Shown here piece by piece: positions 1 to 8,125 of a stretch of 64,000 bases of DNA. The number at the start of each line of letters is the position of its first letter. The stretch's first letter is position 1. Made by a program: the position numbers and the translations under genes. A model generated the notes under the pieces. The model was not told where the DNA came from and did not search any database. It saw nothing but the letters and a program-made list of their open reading frames with translations. Origin of the DNA: Paludibacteraceae bacterium (GTDB taxonomy: Bacteria > Bacteroidota > Bacteroidia > Bacteroidales > Paludibacteraceae). Location: the NCBI GenBank assembly GCA_017517845.1, contig JAFWXW010000009.1:1-64000 (forward strand), written 5' to 3'.

Positions 1-1764
1 GGCAAAGAGCCAACCTATAGTGAGGGTAAATGGTATCTAAAAGCCGATAAAGAGCGTGAATACACCCTTACCGTATCTGTAGATGATGCCGAAGATGCCA
101 AATGCAACGTAAAATTTGTAAAACCATCGGTTAGTAAATTGACCTTTAATCCTACTTCTTATACAGTAGAAGAGGCAGGCAGTTTGTCTTTAAAAACAAA
201 TTTGCAGATTACTCCTGCCGACGGATTTAAAGCAGATACGGTAAAAGTAACATGGAGTAGTAGCAAAGAATCGGTTGCAACCATAGATCAAAATGGCAAG
301 GTGCAAGCTATTTCTGCAGGCAAGGCTACTATTACTGCAAATGCAGGTGGTAAAACTGCTACTTGTACCGTAGAAGTAACTGCAAAGCCTACTCCAGAAG
401 ATCCAGAAAAACCAGAGGAACCAGAAAAGCCAGAAGATCCAGATACTCCAGTTGACCCTTCTGACCCAGAAATTCCTATCGTAACAGAATACACCGTTTC
501 TTACGATGCTAACGGTGGTACAGGTAGTATGAGTGAAGTCAAGGTAAAAGAGAACGAAACGATTACTATTGCAGAGAATGCCTTTACTCGTTCTATGTTC
601 CAATTTACAGGTTGGAATACCAAAGCAGACGGCACAGGTACTTCTTATGCAGATAAAGCAAGTATTAAGGTTACACAAAGTATTACTCTTTATGCTCAGT
701 GGAAAGAATATTATACTATTACTTTTGATGCCAACGGTGGTACAGGTAGTATGAGTGAAGTAAAAGTAAAAGAGAACGAAACGATTACTATTGCAGAGAA
801 TACCTTTACTCGTACTATGTTCAAATTTGCAGGTTGGAATACAAAATCAGACGGCACAGGTACTTCTTATGCAGATAAAGCAAGTATTAAGGTTACACAA
901 AGTATTACTCTTTATGCTCAGTGGAATAAATATTATACTATTACTTTTGATGCCAATGGTGGTACAGGTAGCATGTCTGAGATGACTGGCGTATATGCAC
1001 AATATATAACTTTAACAGAGAATAAATTTACTCGCGCAGGATATTATTTTAGACTTTGGAATACAAAATCTGATGGTACAGGTACTTCTTATGCAGATAC
1101 AGCAAGTATTAAGGTTACACAAAGTATTACTCTTTATGCACAGTGGAGAGTATCTACAGGAATAGCTGATGGTCATGAGTGGGTAGATTTAGGTTTTGGC
1201 ACAAAATGGGCTACTATGAACGTTGGTGCTGAATCTCCAGAAGATTATGGTGATTATTTTGCTTGGGCAGAAACTTCACCTAAATCCACTTATAACTGGA
1301 GTACTTATAAATGGTGTAGTGTAAGTGCTAATTCTTTTTATTTGACCAAATATTGTGGAAAATCACAATATGGTGCAGTTGATAATAGGATTTTTGTTAA
1401 CTCTTCTGATGATGCTGCTTACGTAAATTGGGGTAGTAATTGGCGTTATCCATCTGCAAATGAATTCAGTACATTAATGAATCCAAATTTTACTAAATGG
1501 ACTTGGACTACTCAGAATGGAGTAAATGGTTATAAAGTAACCTCTTTAATTAATGGCAATAGTATATTTTTGCCCGCAGCAGGCATGTACAAGGACTCTA
1601 ATACCATCGGTGTAGGTACTTATGGTTACTACTGGACTGATTACATTTATACGTACCAACCTTTCGAATCTTATGGGCCTTACTTCAATTCAAGGGAGAA
1701 AGATTCTGAAACCACCGCCATGCGCTACGAAGGTTATTCTATACGTCCAGTACTATCAGAGTAA
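1..1764 (+). CDS. Secreted repeat protein: Ig-like (BIG2), three InlB-type B-repeats, FISUMP-like C-terminal domain (5' end outside window)
   Basis: The frame is open from base 1, so the start lies outside the window; a TTG at 139 is only internal. About 587 residues are visible. In order they show a bacterial Ig-like BIG2 domain (about 50-125, with the VTWSSSKESVATI pattern), a Pro/Glu/Lys-rich linker (about 126-160), three Listeria-Bacteroides B-repeats (about 164-382, each with DANGGTGSM and GWNTK...LYAQW), and a C-terminal domain of the Fibrobacter-paralogous (FISUMP/DUF1566-like) type starting EWVDLGFGTKWATMNVG. Such proteins are usually surface or secreted adhesins of unknown ligand. 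The same B-repeat plus FISUMP pair recurs in the 42691-44592 gene. No T9SS sorting domain is visible at the C-terminus. A strong terminator follows at 1800-1838. Confidence 0.8.
   Translation, partial: GKEPTYSEGKWYLKADKEREYTLTVSVDDAEDAKCNVKFVKPSVSKLTFNPTSYTVEEAGSLSLKTNLQITPADGFKADTVKVTWSSSKESVATIDQNGKVQAISAGKATITANAGGKTATCTVEVTAKPTPEDPEKPEEPEKPEDPDTPVDPSDPEIPIVTEYTVSYDANGGTGSMSEVKVKENETITIAENAFTRSMFQFTGWNTKADGTGTSYADKASIKVTQSITLYAQWKEYYTITFDANGGTGSMSEVKVKENETITIAENTFTRTMFKFAGWNTKSDGTGTSYADKASIKVTQSITLYAQWNKYYTITFDANGGTGSMSEMTGVYAQYITLTENKFTRAGYYFRLWNTKSDGTGTSYADTASIKVTQSITLYAQWRVSTGIADGHEWVDLGFGTKWATMNVGAESPEDYGDYFAWAETSPKSTYNWSTYKWCSVSANSFYLTKYCGKSQYGAVDNRIFVNSSDDAAYVNWGSNWRYPSANEFSTLMNPNFTKWTWTTQNGVNGYKVTSLINGNSIFLPAAGMYKDSNTIGVGTYGYYWTDYIYTYQPFESYGPYFNSREKDSETTAMRYEGYSIRPVLSE
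490..1146 (+). repeat. Three in-frame, near-identical DNA repeats encoding the B-repeats
   Basis: Three units of roughly 210-220 bp lie head to tail. They share long identical stretches: the first two are nearly the same from the DANGGTGSM codons to the LYAQW codons, while the third diverges in its middle. Such high DNA identity allows copy-number change by recombination. Confidence 0.85.
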
Positions 1765-1799
1765 ATTATTCAAATTGATAAAAATAAATTAAGAGAAAC

Positions 1800-1838
1800 C
1801 TCCTGCTACTTGTTGTGTAAGGTAGCAGGAGTTTTTTT
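1800..1838 (+). terminator. Rho-independent terminator after the repeat protein
   Basis: A 10-bp perfect stem (CTCCTGCTAC with GTAGCAGGAG) is followed by seven T residues. Confidence 0.9.
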
Positions 1839-1866
1839 GTATTAAGGATACGAGATTGTTAATCAG

Positions 1867-1908
1867 TTAGGAGTTAGGAGTTAGGAGTTAGGAGTTAGGA
1901 GTTAGGAG
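1867..1908. repeat. Tandem TTAGGAG array, six copies
   Basis: Six perfect 7-bp units. Similar arrays occur at 37182-37209 and (inverted) 59660-59687, and the same unit forms the head of the composite repeats at 7866, 11366, 32259, 36063, 51860 and 61699. Here and at 37182 the array is followed by a similar TTTGsCTAC flank. Confidence 0.9.
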
Positions 1909-1981
1909 TTTGGCTACGTCTGTGATGAAAAATTGAAAATGTAACAAATTTGTAATTTTGAATTTGTATATACGTTGAATA

Positions 1982-2028
1982 TGCAATAAATTTGCAAAAA
2001 ATATTAATTATTTTGCAATAAAATTGCA
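1982..2028. promoter_or_regulatory. Paired palindromic boxes TGCAATAAA(T/A)TTGCA upstream of the oxidoreductase genes
   Basis: Two 15-bp boxes with inverted arms TGCAA/TTGCA lie at 1982-1996 and 2014-2028. Their centres are 32 bp apart, about three helical turns. The second box overlaps the -33 TTG. They look like a dimeric regulator's operator; the regulator is unknown. Confidence 0.5.
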
Positions 2029-2054
2029 TATTCTTGTTTTTTAATGTAATTTTG
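2024..2054 (+). promoter_or_regulatory. Bacteroidota-type promoter of the 2-oxoacid oxidoreductase operon
   Basis: TTG at 2024-2026, a 20-bp spacer and TAATTTTG at 2047-2054 match the TTG-N19-20-TAnnTTTG pattern. The start codon follows 43 bp downstream. Confidence 0.65.
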
Positions 2055-2097
2055 CGACTTGATAAATATAATATATTAACTAAATAAATAACAACAG

Positions 2098-3933
2098 ATG
2101 AAAATAGAAGCGTTGGAAGATGTAACAGTCCGCTTTAGTGGCGACTCAGGTGACGGTATGCAGCTTGCTGGTAATATATTTTCTACCATTTCTGCTACTG
2201 CTGGAAATGACATTAGTACTTTCCCAGATTATCCTGCAGACATTCGTGCCCCACAAGGTACATTAACAGGTGTTTCTGGTTTCCAAGTACATATTGGTTC
2301 AGACAAAGTTTTAACCCCAGGAGACAAATGTGATGTTTTAATTGCTATGAACCCTGCAGCTCTTAAAACTCAATACAAATTTTGTTCTCCTCGTTCCATT
2401 ATCATAGTAGATACAGATTCATTTAAAGAAACAGACCTAAAAAAAGCATTGTTTACAACAGATAATCCATTTGAAGAATTAGGAATTAAAAACGATGTTG
2501 TAGAGGCTCCTATTTCTAGCATGTGCAAAGAAGCACTTAAAGAATCTGGATTGGATAATAAATCTATCTTACGTTGTAAGAATATGTTTGCCCTAGGTTT
2601 AGTATGTTGGTTATTCAACAGAAACTTGGCGGCAGCAGAAGAAATGCTTCGCGAAAAATTTGCTAAAAAACCAGAAATCGCAGCAGCTAATATCACAGTA
2701 TTAAATGCTGGTTATGATTATGGTCATAATATTCATGCTTCTGTAAGTACTACTTACACAGTGGATAGCAAATCTACAAAAGAAGCAGGAAAATATATGG
2801 ATATCAATGGTAATAAAGCCACTTCATATGGTTTTATCGCGGCAGCAGAAAAATCTGGTCTTCGCCTTTACCTAGGTTCATATCCTATTACTCCTGCAAC
2901 AGATGTTCTTCACGAACTTTCTAAACATAAATCATTGGGCGTAGTAACAGTACAAGCAGAAGATGAAATTGCTGGTTGTGCTTCTGCAGTAGGTGCTGCT
3001 TTTGCAGGTGCATTGGCTGTTACATCTACTTCTGGTCCTGGTGTATGTCTAAAAAGTGAAGCTATGAACTTAGCAGTTATAGCCGAACTTCCTTTGGTAG
3101 TATTAAATGTTCAACGTGGTGGTCCTTCTACTGGTCTTCCTACCAAATCTGAGCAAACAGACCTTCTTCAAGCACTTTATGGTCGTAACGGCGAAAGCCC
3201 AATGCCTGTAATTGCTGCTAAATCTCCAGGTGATTGTTTCGATTCAGCATTTATGGCATGTAAAATGGCAGTTGAACACATGACTCCTGTAGTTCTTTTG
3301 ACAGATGCATTTATTGCTAATGGTTCTGCAGCTTGGAAATTACCAAACTTAGAAGAATATCCTACTATTACTCCTCCATACGTAACTGCTGATATGGCAG
3401 GTAAATGGACTCCATTTATGCGTAATGAAGAAACAGGTGCTCGTTATTGGGCTCTTCCTGGTACAGAAGGTTTTGCTCACCGCATTGGTGGTCTAGAAAA
3501 AAGTAATGAAACAGGTGCTATTTCTACAGAACCAGAAAACCACAACCTAATGACACGTCTTCGTCAAGAAAAAGTAGATAGAATCCCTGTTCCAGATGTA
3601 GAAGTAGAAGGTGCAGAAGATGCTGAACTATTAGTAGTAGGTTTCGGTGGTACATACGGACACTTACGTTCTGCTGTAGATACCATGAACAAAGCAGGTG
3701 AAAAAGTGGCATTAGCACACTTTACCTACATTAATCCACTTCCAAAAAATACAGAAGAAGTACTTCGTAAATATCCAAAAGTAGTGGTGGCTGAACAAAA
3801 TATGGGTCAATTCGCTATGTATTTACGTTCAAAAGTGGAAGGTGTTCATTTAAATCAATTCAACCAAGTCAAAGGTCAGCCATTTGTGGTTAACGAACTA
3901 GTTGAAGCATTTACTAACCTATTAAAAGCTTAA
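2098..3933 (+). CDS. korA: 2-oxoacid:ferredoxin oxidoreductase, fused gamma-alpha subunit (KorA type)
   Basis: Catalytic subunit for reversible oxidative decarboxylation of a 2-oxoacid, most likely 2-oxoglutarate, to the acyl-CoA with reduction of ferredoxin in the cytoplasm. The 611-residue protein begins with a gamma domain (FSGDSGDGMQLAGN, residues about 13-190). The alpha pyrimidine-binding domain follows (about 225-480, including the LGSYPITPATD and AEDEIAGC regions), then a transketolase C-terminal-like domain (about 510-605). The gamma-alpha fusion and length match the KorA family. The beta subunit starts 3 bases after the stop, so the two are one operon. The substrate cannot be fixed by eye; 2-oxoisovalerate or pyruvate relatives exist. 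Two palindromic boxes overlap the promoter. Confidence 0.88.
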   Translation: MKIEALEDVTVRFSGDSGDGMQLAGNIFSTISATAGNDISTFPDYPADIRAPQGTLTGVSGFQVHIGSDKVLTPGDKCDVLIAMNPAALKTQYKFCSPRSIIIVDTDSFKETDLKKALFTTDNPFEELGIKNDVVEAPISSMCKEALKESGLDNKSILRCKNMFALGLVCWLFNRNLAAAEEMLREKFAKKPEIAAANITVLNAGYDYGHNIHASVSTTYTVDSKSTKEAGKYMDINGNKATSYGFIAAAEKSGLRLYLGSYPITPATDVLHELSKHKSLGVVTVQAEDEIAGCASAVGAAFAGALAVTSTSGPGVCLKSEAMNLAVIAELPLVVLNVQRGGPSTGLPTKSEQTDLLQALYGRNGESPMPVIAAKSPGDCFDSAFMACKMAVEHMTPVVLLTDAFIANGSAAWKLPNLEEYPTITPPYVTADMAGKWTPFMRNEETGARYWALPGTEGFAHRIGGLEKSNETGAISTEPENHNLMTRLRQEKVDRIPVPDVEVEGAEDAELLVVGFGGTYGHLRSAVDTMNKAGEKVALAHFTYINPLPKNTEEVLRKYPKVVVAEQNMGQFAMYLRSKVEGVHLNQFNQVKGQPFVVNELVEAFTNLLKA

Positions 3934-3936
3934 TTT

Positions 3937-4941
3937 ATGTCAGAATATACAGCAAAAGATTATAAAGCAGGACAACCTCGTTGGTGCCCTGGTTGTGGCG
4001 ACCACGCATTATTAAATTCTTTACATAAAGCAATGGCCACATTAGGTGTTCCTCCACATGAAATAGCAGTTATTTCTGGTATTGGATGTTCATCTCGTCT
4101 TCCATATTATATGAATACATACGGTATGCACACTATTCACGGTCGTGCTGCTGCCATAGCAACAGGTGTTAAAGTGGCAAATCCAAATCTTACCGTATGG
4201 CAAATTTCTGGTGACGGTGACGGTCTAGCTATTGGTGGTAACCACTTTATTCACGCATTACGTAGAAATATAGACCTTAATATGATTCTTCTAAACAACC
4301 GTATTTATGGTTTAACAAAAGGTCAATATTCTCCTACATCTGCACGTGGTTTTGTTAGTAAATCTTCTCCATACGGAACAGTAGAAGATCCTTTCCGTCC
4401 TGCAGAACTATGTTTTGGTGCACGTGGACGTTTCTTTGCTCGTTGTGTAGCAGTAGATTTAAAAGGTTCAGAAGATGTTCTAGTTAAGGCTGCACGTCAC
4501 AAAGGTGCATCTGTGGTAGAAGTTCTTCAAAACTGTGTAATCTTCAACAATGGTACTCATGATAGCCTAGCTACTGCAGAACTTCGTTCAAAAAATGCTA
4601 TTTACCTAGAACATGGTAAACCAATGATTTTTGGTGAAAATGGTGAACTAGGTCTTGTGCAAGAAGGTTTTGGTCTAAAAGTAGTTAAGATAGGCGAAAA
4701 CGGTATTACAGAAAAAGATATTCTAGTACACGATGCTCACTGTCAAGATAATACTCTTCAACTAAAACTTGCTCTTATGGAAGGTCCAGACTTCCCTGTA
4801 GCATTGGGTGTAATTCGTGATGTTGATGCTCCTACATACAACGATGCAGTTTATGCTCAAGTAGAAGAAGTAACTTCCAAAAAGAATTATCACAATTTTG
4901 CAGAGTTGCTAGAAACCAACGAAACTTGGGAAATCAAATAA
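3937..4941 (+). CDS. korB: 2-oxoacid:ferredoxin oxidoreductase, beta (thiamine diphosphate-binding) subunit
   Basis: Thiamine-diphosphate-binding partner of the preceding subunit. The 334-residue length is normal for KorB. The N-terminal WCPGCGDH (residues about 16-23) is the beta-subunit signature. The ThDP/Mg site is visible as SGDGDGLAIGG with the following NNRIYG (about 88-128). The GIGCSSR motif (about 49-55) is also typical. No extra 4Fe-4S ferredoxin domain is present, so external ferredoxin is the expected electron acceptor. The gene lies 3 bp after korA, and a hairpin terminator follows at 4966-5004. Confidence 0.9.
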   Translation: MSEYTAKDYKAGQPRWCPGCGDHALLNSLHKAMATLGVPPHEIAVISGIGCSSRLPYYMNTYGMHTIHGRAAAIATGVKVANPNLTVWQISGDGDGLAIGGNHFIHALRRNIDLNMILLNNRIYGLTKGQYSPTSARGFVSKSSPYGTVEDPFRPAELCFGARGRFFARCVAVDLKGSEDVLVKAARHKGASVVEVLQNCVIFNNGTHDSLATAELRSKNAIYLEHGKPMIFGENGELGLVQEGFGLKVVKIGENGITEKDILVHDAHCQDNTLQLKLALMEGPDFPVALGVIRDVDAPTYNDAVYAQVEEVTSKKNYHNFAELLETNETWEIK

Positions 4942-4965
4942 AAATACACTCTGAAAAATAGTATC

Positions 4966-5004
4966 AAAGAGGCTGACGTGATAAAAAAGTCAGTCTCTTT
5001 TTTT
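4966..5004 (+). terminator. Terminator after korB
   Basis: A 12-bp stem (AAAGAGGCTGAC with GTCAGTCTCTTT, one G-T pair) is followed by a T run. Confidence 0.88.
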
Positions 5005-5031
5005 GTGTTTTAAAAATTATTATTACCTTTG
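5003..5031 (+). promoter_or_regulatory. Promoter of the cobalamin locus
   Basis: TTG at 5003-5005 and TACCTTTG at 5024-5031 (18-bp spacing) sit directly in front of the riboswitch P1 strand. The TTG overlaps the tail of the korB terminator. Confidence 0.55.
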
Positions 5032-5035
5032 CAAC

Positions 5036-5235
5036 TGCATAGGCGCTCTTGATGTCCGTTTGCGACAAGAGAGTGAAAAGGGAATTTGGTGAAAATCCAA
5101 AACAATGCCTGTTGCTGTAAGTTCCTCCCTAAAGGATTCTCCCCAAGGGATAAAAAGTTTTTTACACACTTTGCCACTGGCTAAAAGCTGGGAAGGCGTA
5201 AGAAACGGAACAAGTCAGAAGACCTACCTAATGCA
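5036..5235 (+). promoter_or_regulatory. Cobalamin (B12) riboswitch
   Basis: Conserved class pieces occur in the right order: GGGAATTTGGTGAAAATCC (about 5090), GCCACTGG (about 5173) and the B12 box AGTCAGAAGACCTACC (about 5214-5229). An outer P1 pairs TGCATAGG (5036-5043) with CCTAATGCA (5227-5235). In Bacteroidota these elements precede outer-membrane B12 uptake genes, as here. Expected effect: lower expression when adenosylcobalamin or related cobamides are abundant. Confidence 0.93.
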
Positions 5236-5448
5236 AAAAAAAGATTTAAACCTGCAGGATTACGGGTAAAGAATCATAAATATGTCGTTTAGCCTATTTT
5301 TTGTTTTTTTCTCGTTATTCTGTGTGTCATACTATATTTTTTTAATGACGAGATGGTGTGTTAAACTTTTATCATAGGGTAAATGTGTATTGAGTGTATT
5401 CTATATCCGTATCCCAAAGGATAGTTTATAACTTAATACATATTCTTT
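5236..5448 (+). other. Expression platform / 5' leader between riboswitch and first gene
   Basis: This 213-bp untranslated stretch contains a palindrome CCTGCAGG near 5254, T-rich runs around 5297-5312 and a weak stem TCTCG...CGAGA (about 5312-5352). These could carry the switching terminator. No coding sequence or second promoter is evident. Confidence 0.45.
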
Positions 5449-5916
5449 ATGAAAAAATTACTGGTTTTTATGATGCTTGTAGGGGGATACCTCACAGCAT
5501 CAGCACAAATTCCGTCTGTTGTTGTTATTACATCAGATGGTGATGAGTATGAGTACAGACTCGCGTCTGTGGAAGAAATTTTGTTTGAAACAAATCAAGG
5601 TAGTTCGTCTATGACCCTAGTGGGTAAAGATGGTTTCCAAGTAGGAGGAATTCAAACCTTATTATTTGCAACTATCCAAGATGTACCAACATCTATAGAT
5701 GAATCTGGGGAAGCCAAAGTGTATGCTTATCCAAACCCAGTGGTAAATACCTTGAATGTTTTGGGAGTTTCAGACACAGAACCTCTATTTGTCTATGACC
5801 TTTCTGGTAAATGCTTAATGACCGAGAGAGGAAACAAAGTAGAGGTAAGTAACTTAACAAAAGGTACTTATATTTTAAAAGTTAATAACCAATGTATTAA
5901 ATTCATTAAAAAATAA
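5449..5916 (+). CDS. Small secreted protein with T9SS type A sorting domain, first gene of the B12 locus
   Basis: The 155-residue product has a signal peptide (MKKLLVFMMLVGGYLTASAQ). A short N-terminal module follows (VVITSDGDEYEYRL...VEEILFE), found in variant form in several secreted proteins of this window. The C-terminal T9SS type A sorting domain spans about residues 90-155 (AYPNPVVNTLNVLG...YDLSGK...GTYILKV). There is almost no other cargo, so its role is unclear; its place after the riboswitch suggests a part in cobamide capture or locus-specific surface assembly. The next gene starts 4 bp after its stop. Confidence 0.7.
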   Translation: MKKLLVFMMLVGGYLTASAQIPSVVVITSDGDEYEYRLASVEEILFETNQGSSSMTLVGKDGFQVGGIQTLLFATIQDVPTSIDESGEAKVYAYPNPVVNTLNVLGVSDTEPLFVYDLSGKCLMTERGNKVEVSNLTKGTYILKVNNQCIKFIKK

Positions 5917-5920
5917 ACTT

Positions 5921-6865
5921 ATGAAAAAGATTTTACACACTATATTGTTTTTATTGCCATTGATGGCTATCGCCCAAACAAATTTTTATGTTTATAAAAC
6001 AGATGGCACAGTAGAAACCTATGCAGTTTCTGATGTAGAGAAAATTAGTTTTACTGCTCCAGAAGAGCCTGAAGAACCAGTGGTTACCACTAAAGTGCTT
6101 ACTTTTGAAGATAGCGAAGCAAAATTTCTTGCATATTCATTGGATTATTGTGGAGTAGATGTAGAAAAATGGTCAGATTTGATTCCTGCTGCATCTGAGC
6201 AAGCATACGGAGCGAGTAATCTAATTTATGATATGGTAAATAATAGTGCAGAATATCATTGGAGTGACGAAAACAACACTGGTCTTTCTCATACTTTCCC
6301 ATATAATTGGGGTGGATATTCATTTTCTGGTGGTGGTATGGTCATTTCTAATATGACAACAACAGATGAAGCAATGTTGCAGGATACTGACATCTACAAT
6401 CATCAGTTGTCTATTTTAAATGAATCTGGTGCAAATGGCTCTAGCAATTTTGCTATAGTTTATAATGATTCTCAGGTGAATCCTGAAGTGAAAAGCACCC
6501 TTACCTTTGCAGACGGAAATGCACATACAATTAAAAGTATGTATGTTTGTATTCCTGCCGTTACATTATATTGTATGATAAATGGCAATGATTTTTCTCA
6601 GGCATACGATGATGATGACTTTTTGAAACTTGTTGCAACTGGCACCAAGGCTGATGGAAGTGAAAGTTCTGTAGAAATTTTGTTAGCCGAAGGCGATAAA
6701 TATAATACTTGGGCAATAGATTGGACTAAATGGGATTTAAGCTCTCTAGGTGAAGTCGTTTCTGTAAGTTTCCACATGGAAGAGGCACAGATAGACGATT
6801 ATGGTTACGCACAATATTATAAAACACCACTATATTTTGCATTTGATGATGTTGAAGTTCAATAA
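5921..6865 (+). CDS. DUF4465-like secreted protein of the B12 uptake locus
   Basis: The 314-residue product has a signal peptide (MKKILHTILFLLPLMAIAQ) and a short KTDGTVETYAVSDVEKISF module. A PEEPEEP linker leads to a domain (about 60-314) resembling DUF4465: the TFED opening, WGGYSFSGGGMVISNMT and a C-terminal FAFDDVEVQ. DUF4465 proteins commonly lie beside BtuB/BtuG-like genes in Bacteroidota, so a surface role in cobamide binding is a reasonable inference. Unlike the first gene it has no T9SS sorting domain, and unlike the next it has no lipobox, so how it is anchored is unclear. Its 3' end overlaps the next gene by about 20 bp. Confidence 0.75.
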   Translation: MKKILHTILFLLPLMAIAQTNFYVYKTDGTVETYAVSDVEKISFTAPEEPEEPVVTTKVLTFEDSEAKFLAYSLDYCGVDVEKWSDLIPAASEQAYGASNLIYDMVNNSAEYHWSDENNTGLSHTFPYNWGGYSFSGGGMVISNMTTTDEAMLQDTDIYNHQLSILNESGANGSSNFAIVYNDSQVNPEVKSTLTFADGNAHTIKSMYVCIPAVTLYCMINGNDFSQAYDDDDFLKLVATGTKADGSESSVEILLAEGDKYNTWAIDWTKWDLSSLGEVVSVSFHMEEAQIDDYGYAQYYKTPLYFAFDDVEVQ

Positions 6866-7880
6866 AAATATCTTTTTAGCCTTGGCAAGTGTTTTGATGC
6901 TTGCCTTGGTTTCTTGTAATTCTGATGAGGATTTTAGTGAAATAATTACTCCTCCTACTTCTGGAGAAACAGGTGGCACTGGTGATTCTGAAAATCCAGG
7001 TCCTGTTAGACCTTCAAATCCAGAGGGAGTAGGGTATTATAGACCTAGAACAAGTACTTCCAATGACACTTGTAATGCAGTGTATGAATATATGCCTGCT
7101 CCTGGTCAATTTATTAATGAATTGAAAACAGGTGGTTTTGACGGAAGTCAAACAACTCAGTCTGCGGCAAATGATTATGCAATGAAACGCCTTAAGAAGA
7201 ATCTTTTTGTTTCTCTTGGTGCATTTGGAGGTTATATTGTGGTTGGGTTTGACCATAGTATTGATAATACTGGTGGATATGATTTTGGAATCTTGGGAAA
7301 TATGTTTAAAAATTCTTCTGAGCCGGGTGTAGTGTGGGTAATGCAAGACACCAATGGTGATGGTTTGCCAAATGATACTTGGTATGAGTTACAGGGTTCT
7401 GAAACAGGTAAGGAAACAACAATTCAAGATTATGAAGTGACTTACTATCGCCCTGCAGAACCTGGACAACCTGTACATTGGACAGACAATAAAGGAGGTG
7501 AGGGTGAAGTGGATTATCTAAAGAGTTTTCACAACCAAGATTATTATTATCCTTTGTGGGTGGAGGCAGATTCTTATACCTTGAGTGGTACAAGATTGGA
7601 GGCTAAAAACTTTGACCAATCTGGCAAGGGTTCATATTGGGTACTTCCTGAATATGAATGGGGCTATGCAGACAACTTTAGTGCTGTGGATAGACCTGCC
7701 GATGCTCCTAGAATGAATAAATTTAAAATTTCTAATGCAATAGATAAGGATGGCAAGCCTGTAGATTTGTATTTTATAGATTTCATCAAGGTGCAGTCTG
7801 CTGTGCAGAGCAAGAGTGGCTGGGTGGGAGAAGTTTCATGTGAGATTACGAGTGTAATACAGTTAGGAATTAGGAATTAG
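6846..7880 (+). CDS. Surface-exposed lipoprotein of the B12 uptake locus
   Basis: I chose the ATG at 6846 (or 6849) because it gives a classical lipoprotein signal, FLALASVLMLALVSC; the longer frame from 6801 would put 15 unrelated residues before it. After the lipidated Cys comes NSDEDF, an acidic run like the Bacteroidota lipoprotein export signal, so outer-surface display is likely. A proline/glycine-rich linker follows, then a globular domain of unassigned family with many aromatics (YIVVGFDHS...GYDFGILGNMF, DTNGDGLPNDTWYEL). Similar proteins are common next to DUF4465 and BtuB-like genes. It overlaps the previous gene by 20 bp, suggesting translational coupling. The last residues (QLGIRN) and the stop are encoded by a dispersed repeat. 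Confidence 0.75.
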   Translation: MMLKFNKNIFLALASVLMLALVSCNSDEDFSEIITPPTSGETGGTGDSENPGPVRPSNPEGVGYYRPRTSTSNDTCNAVYEYMPAPGQFINELKTGGFDGSQTTQSAANDYAMKRLKKNLFVSLGAFGGYIVVGFDHSIDNTGGYDFGILGNMFKNSSEPGVVWVMQDTNGDGLPNDTWYELQGSETGKETTIQDYEVTYYRPAEPGQPVHWTDNKGGEGEVDYLKSFHNQDYYYPLWVEADSYTLSGTRLEAKNFDQSGKGSYWVLPEYEWGYADNFSAVDRPADAPRMNKFKISNAIDKDGKPVDLYFIDFIKVQSAVQSKSGWVGEVSCEITSVIQLGIRN

Positions 7881-8045
7881 GAATTGCTGTGCAAGTGAGA
7901 GCAGAACTAAGCTTGCTTAAGTTATGCCGAGTGCAGCCAGAAATCATGAGCGTAGCGAGTAATTTGTGCAAACGAGAGCAGAGTCAAACTTGTTTGAACT
8001 ATGCCGAGTGTAGCCATTAATCACGAGCGAAGCGAGTAATTAGGC
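7866..8045 (+). repeat. Composite intergenic repeat, copy 1
   Basis: TTAGGAA units at the 3' end of the preceding gene lead into a tail with motifs shared by the other copies: GTGCAAACGAGAGCAGAGTC, a TGCCGAGTG(C/T)AGCC core (twice here) and CGAGCGAAGCGAGTAATTAG at the far end. The tail is duplicated within this copy (about 7886-7965 and 7966-8043). Confidence 0.85.
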
Positions 8046-8073
8046 GTTCAATTTTATTATTGTAAAACGATTA

Positions 8074-8125
8074 AACATTAAACATTCAACATTAAACATT
8101 CAACATTAAACACTTAACATTACAT
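8074..8125. repeat. 14-bp tandem array running into the BtuG-like gene
   Basis: Units AACATTAAACATTC occur at 8074-8087 and 8088-8101. A degenerate unit follows at 8102-8115 and a partial one at 8116-8125. The array occupies the position where the start codon and 5' leader of the next gene should be. Confidence 0.88.

Noticed and set aside
190..678. Antisense ORF across the B-repeat gene
   Set aside because: Cys/Phe-rich composition and repeats mirror the plus-strand repeats; a shadow of the real gene.
1867..1908. TTAGGAG array as a CRISPR or telomere-like repeat
   Set aside because: The unit is only 7 bp, has no spacers, and recurs in several intergenic sites as a simple tandem repeat.
7866..8045. 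Composite repeat as an insertion sequence
   Set aside because: No ORF, transposase or clear terminal inverted repeats; at most a non-autonomous element.
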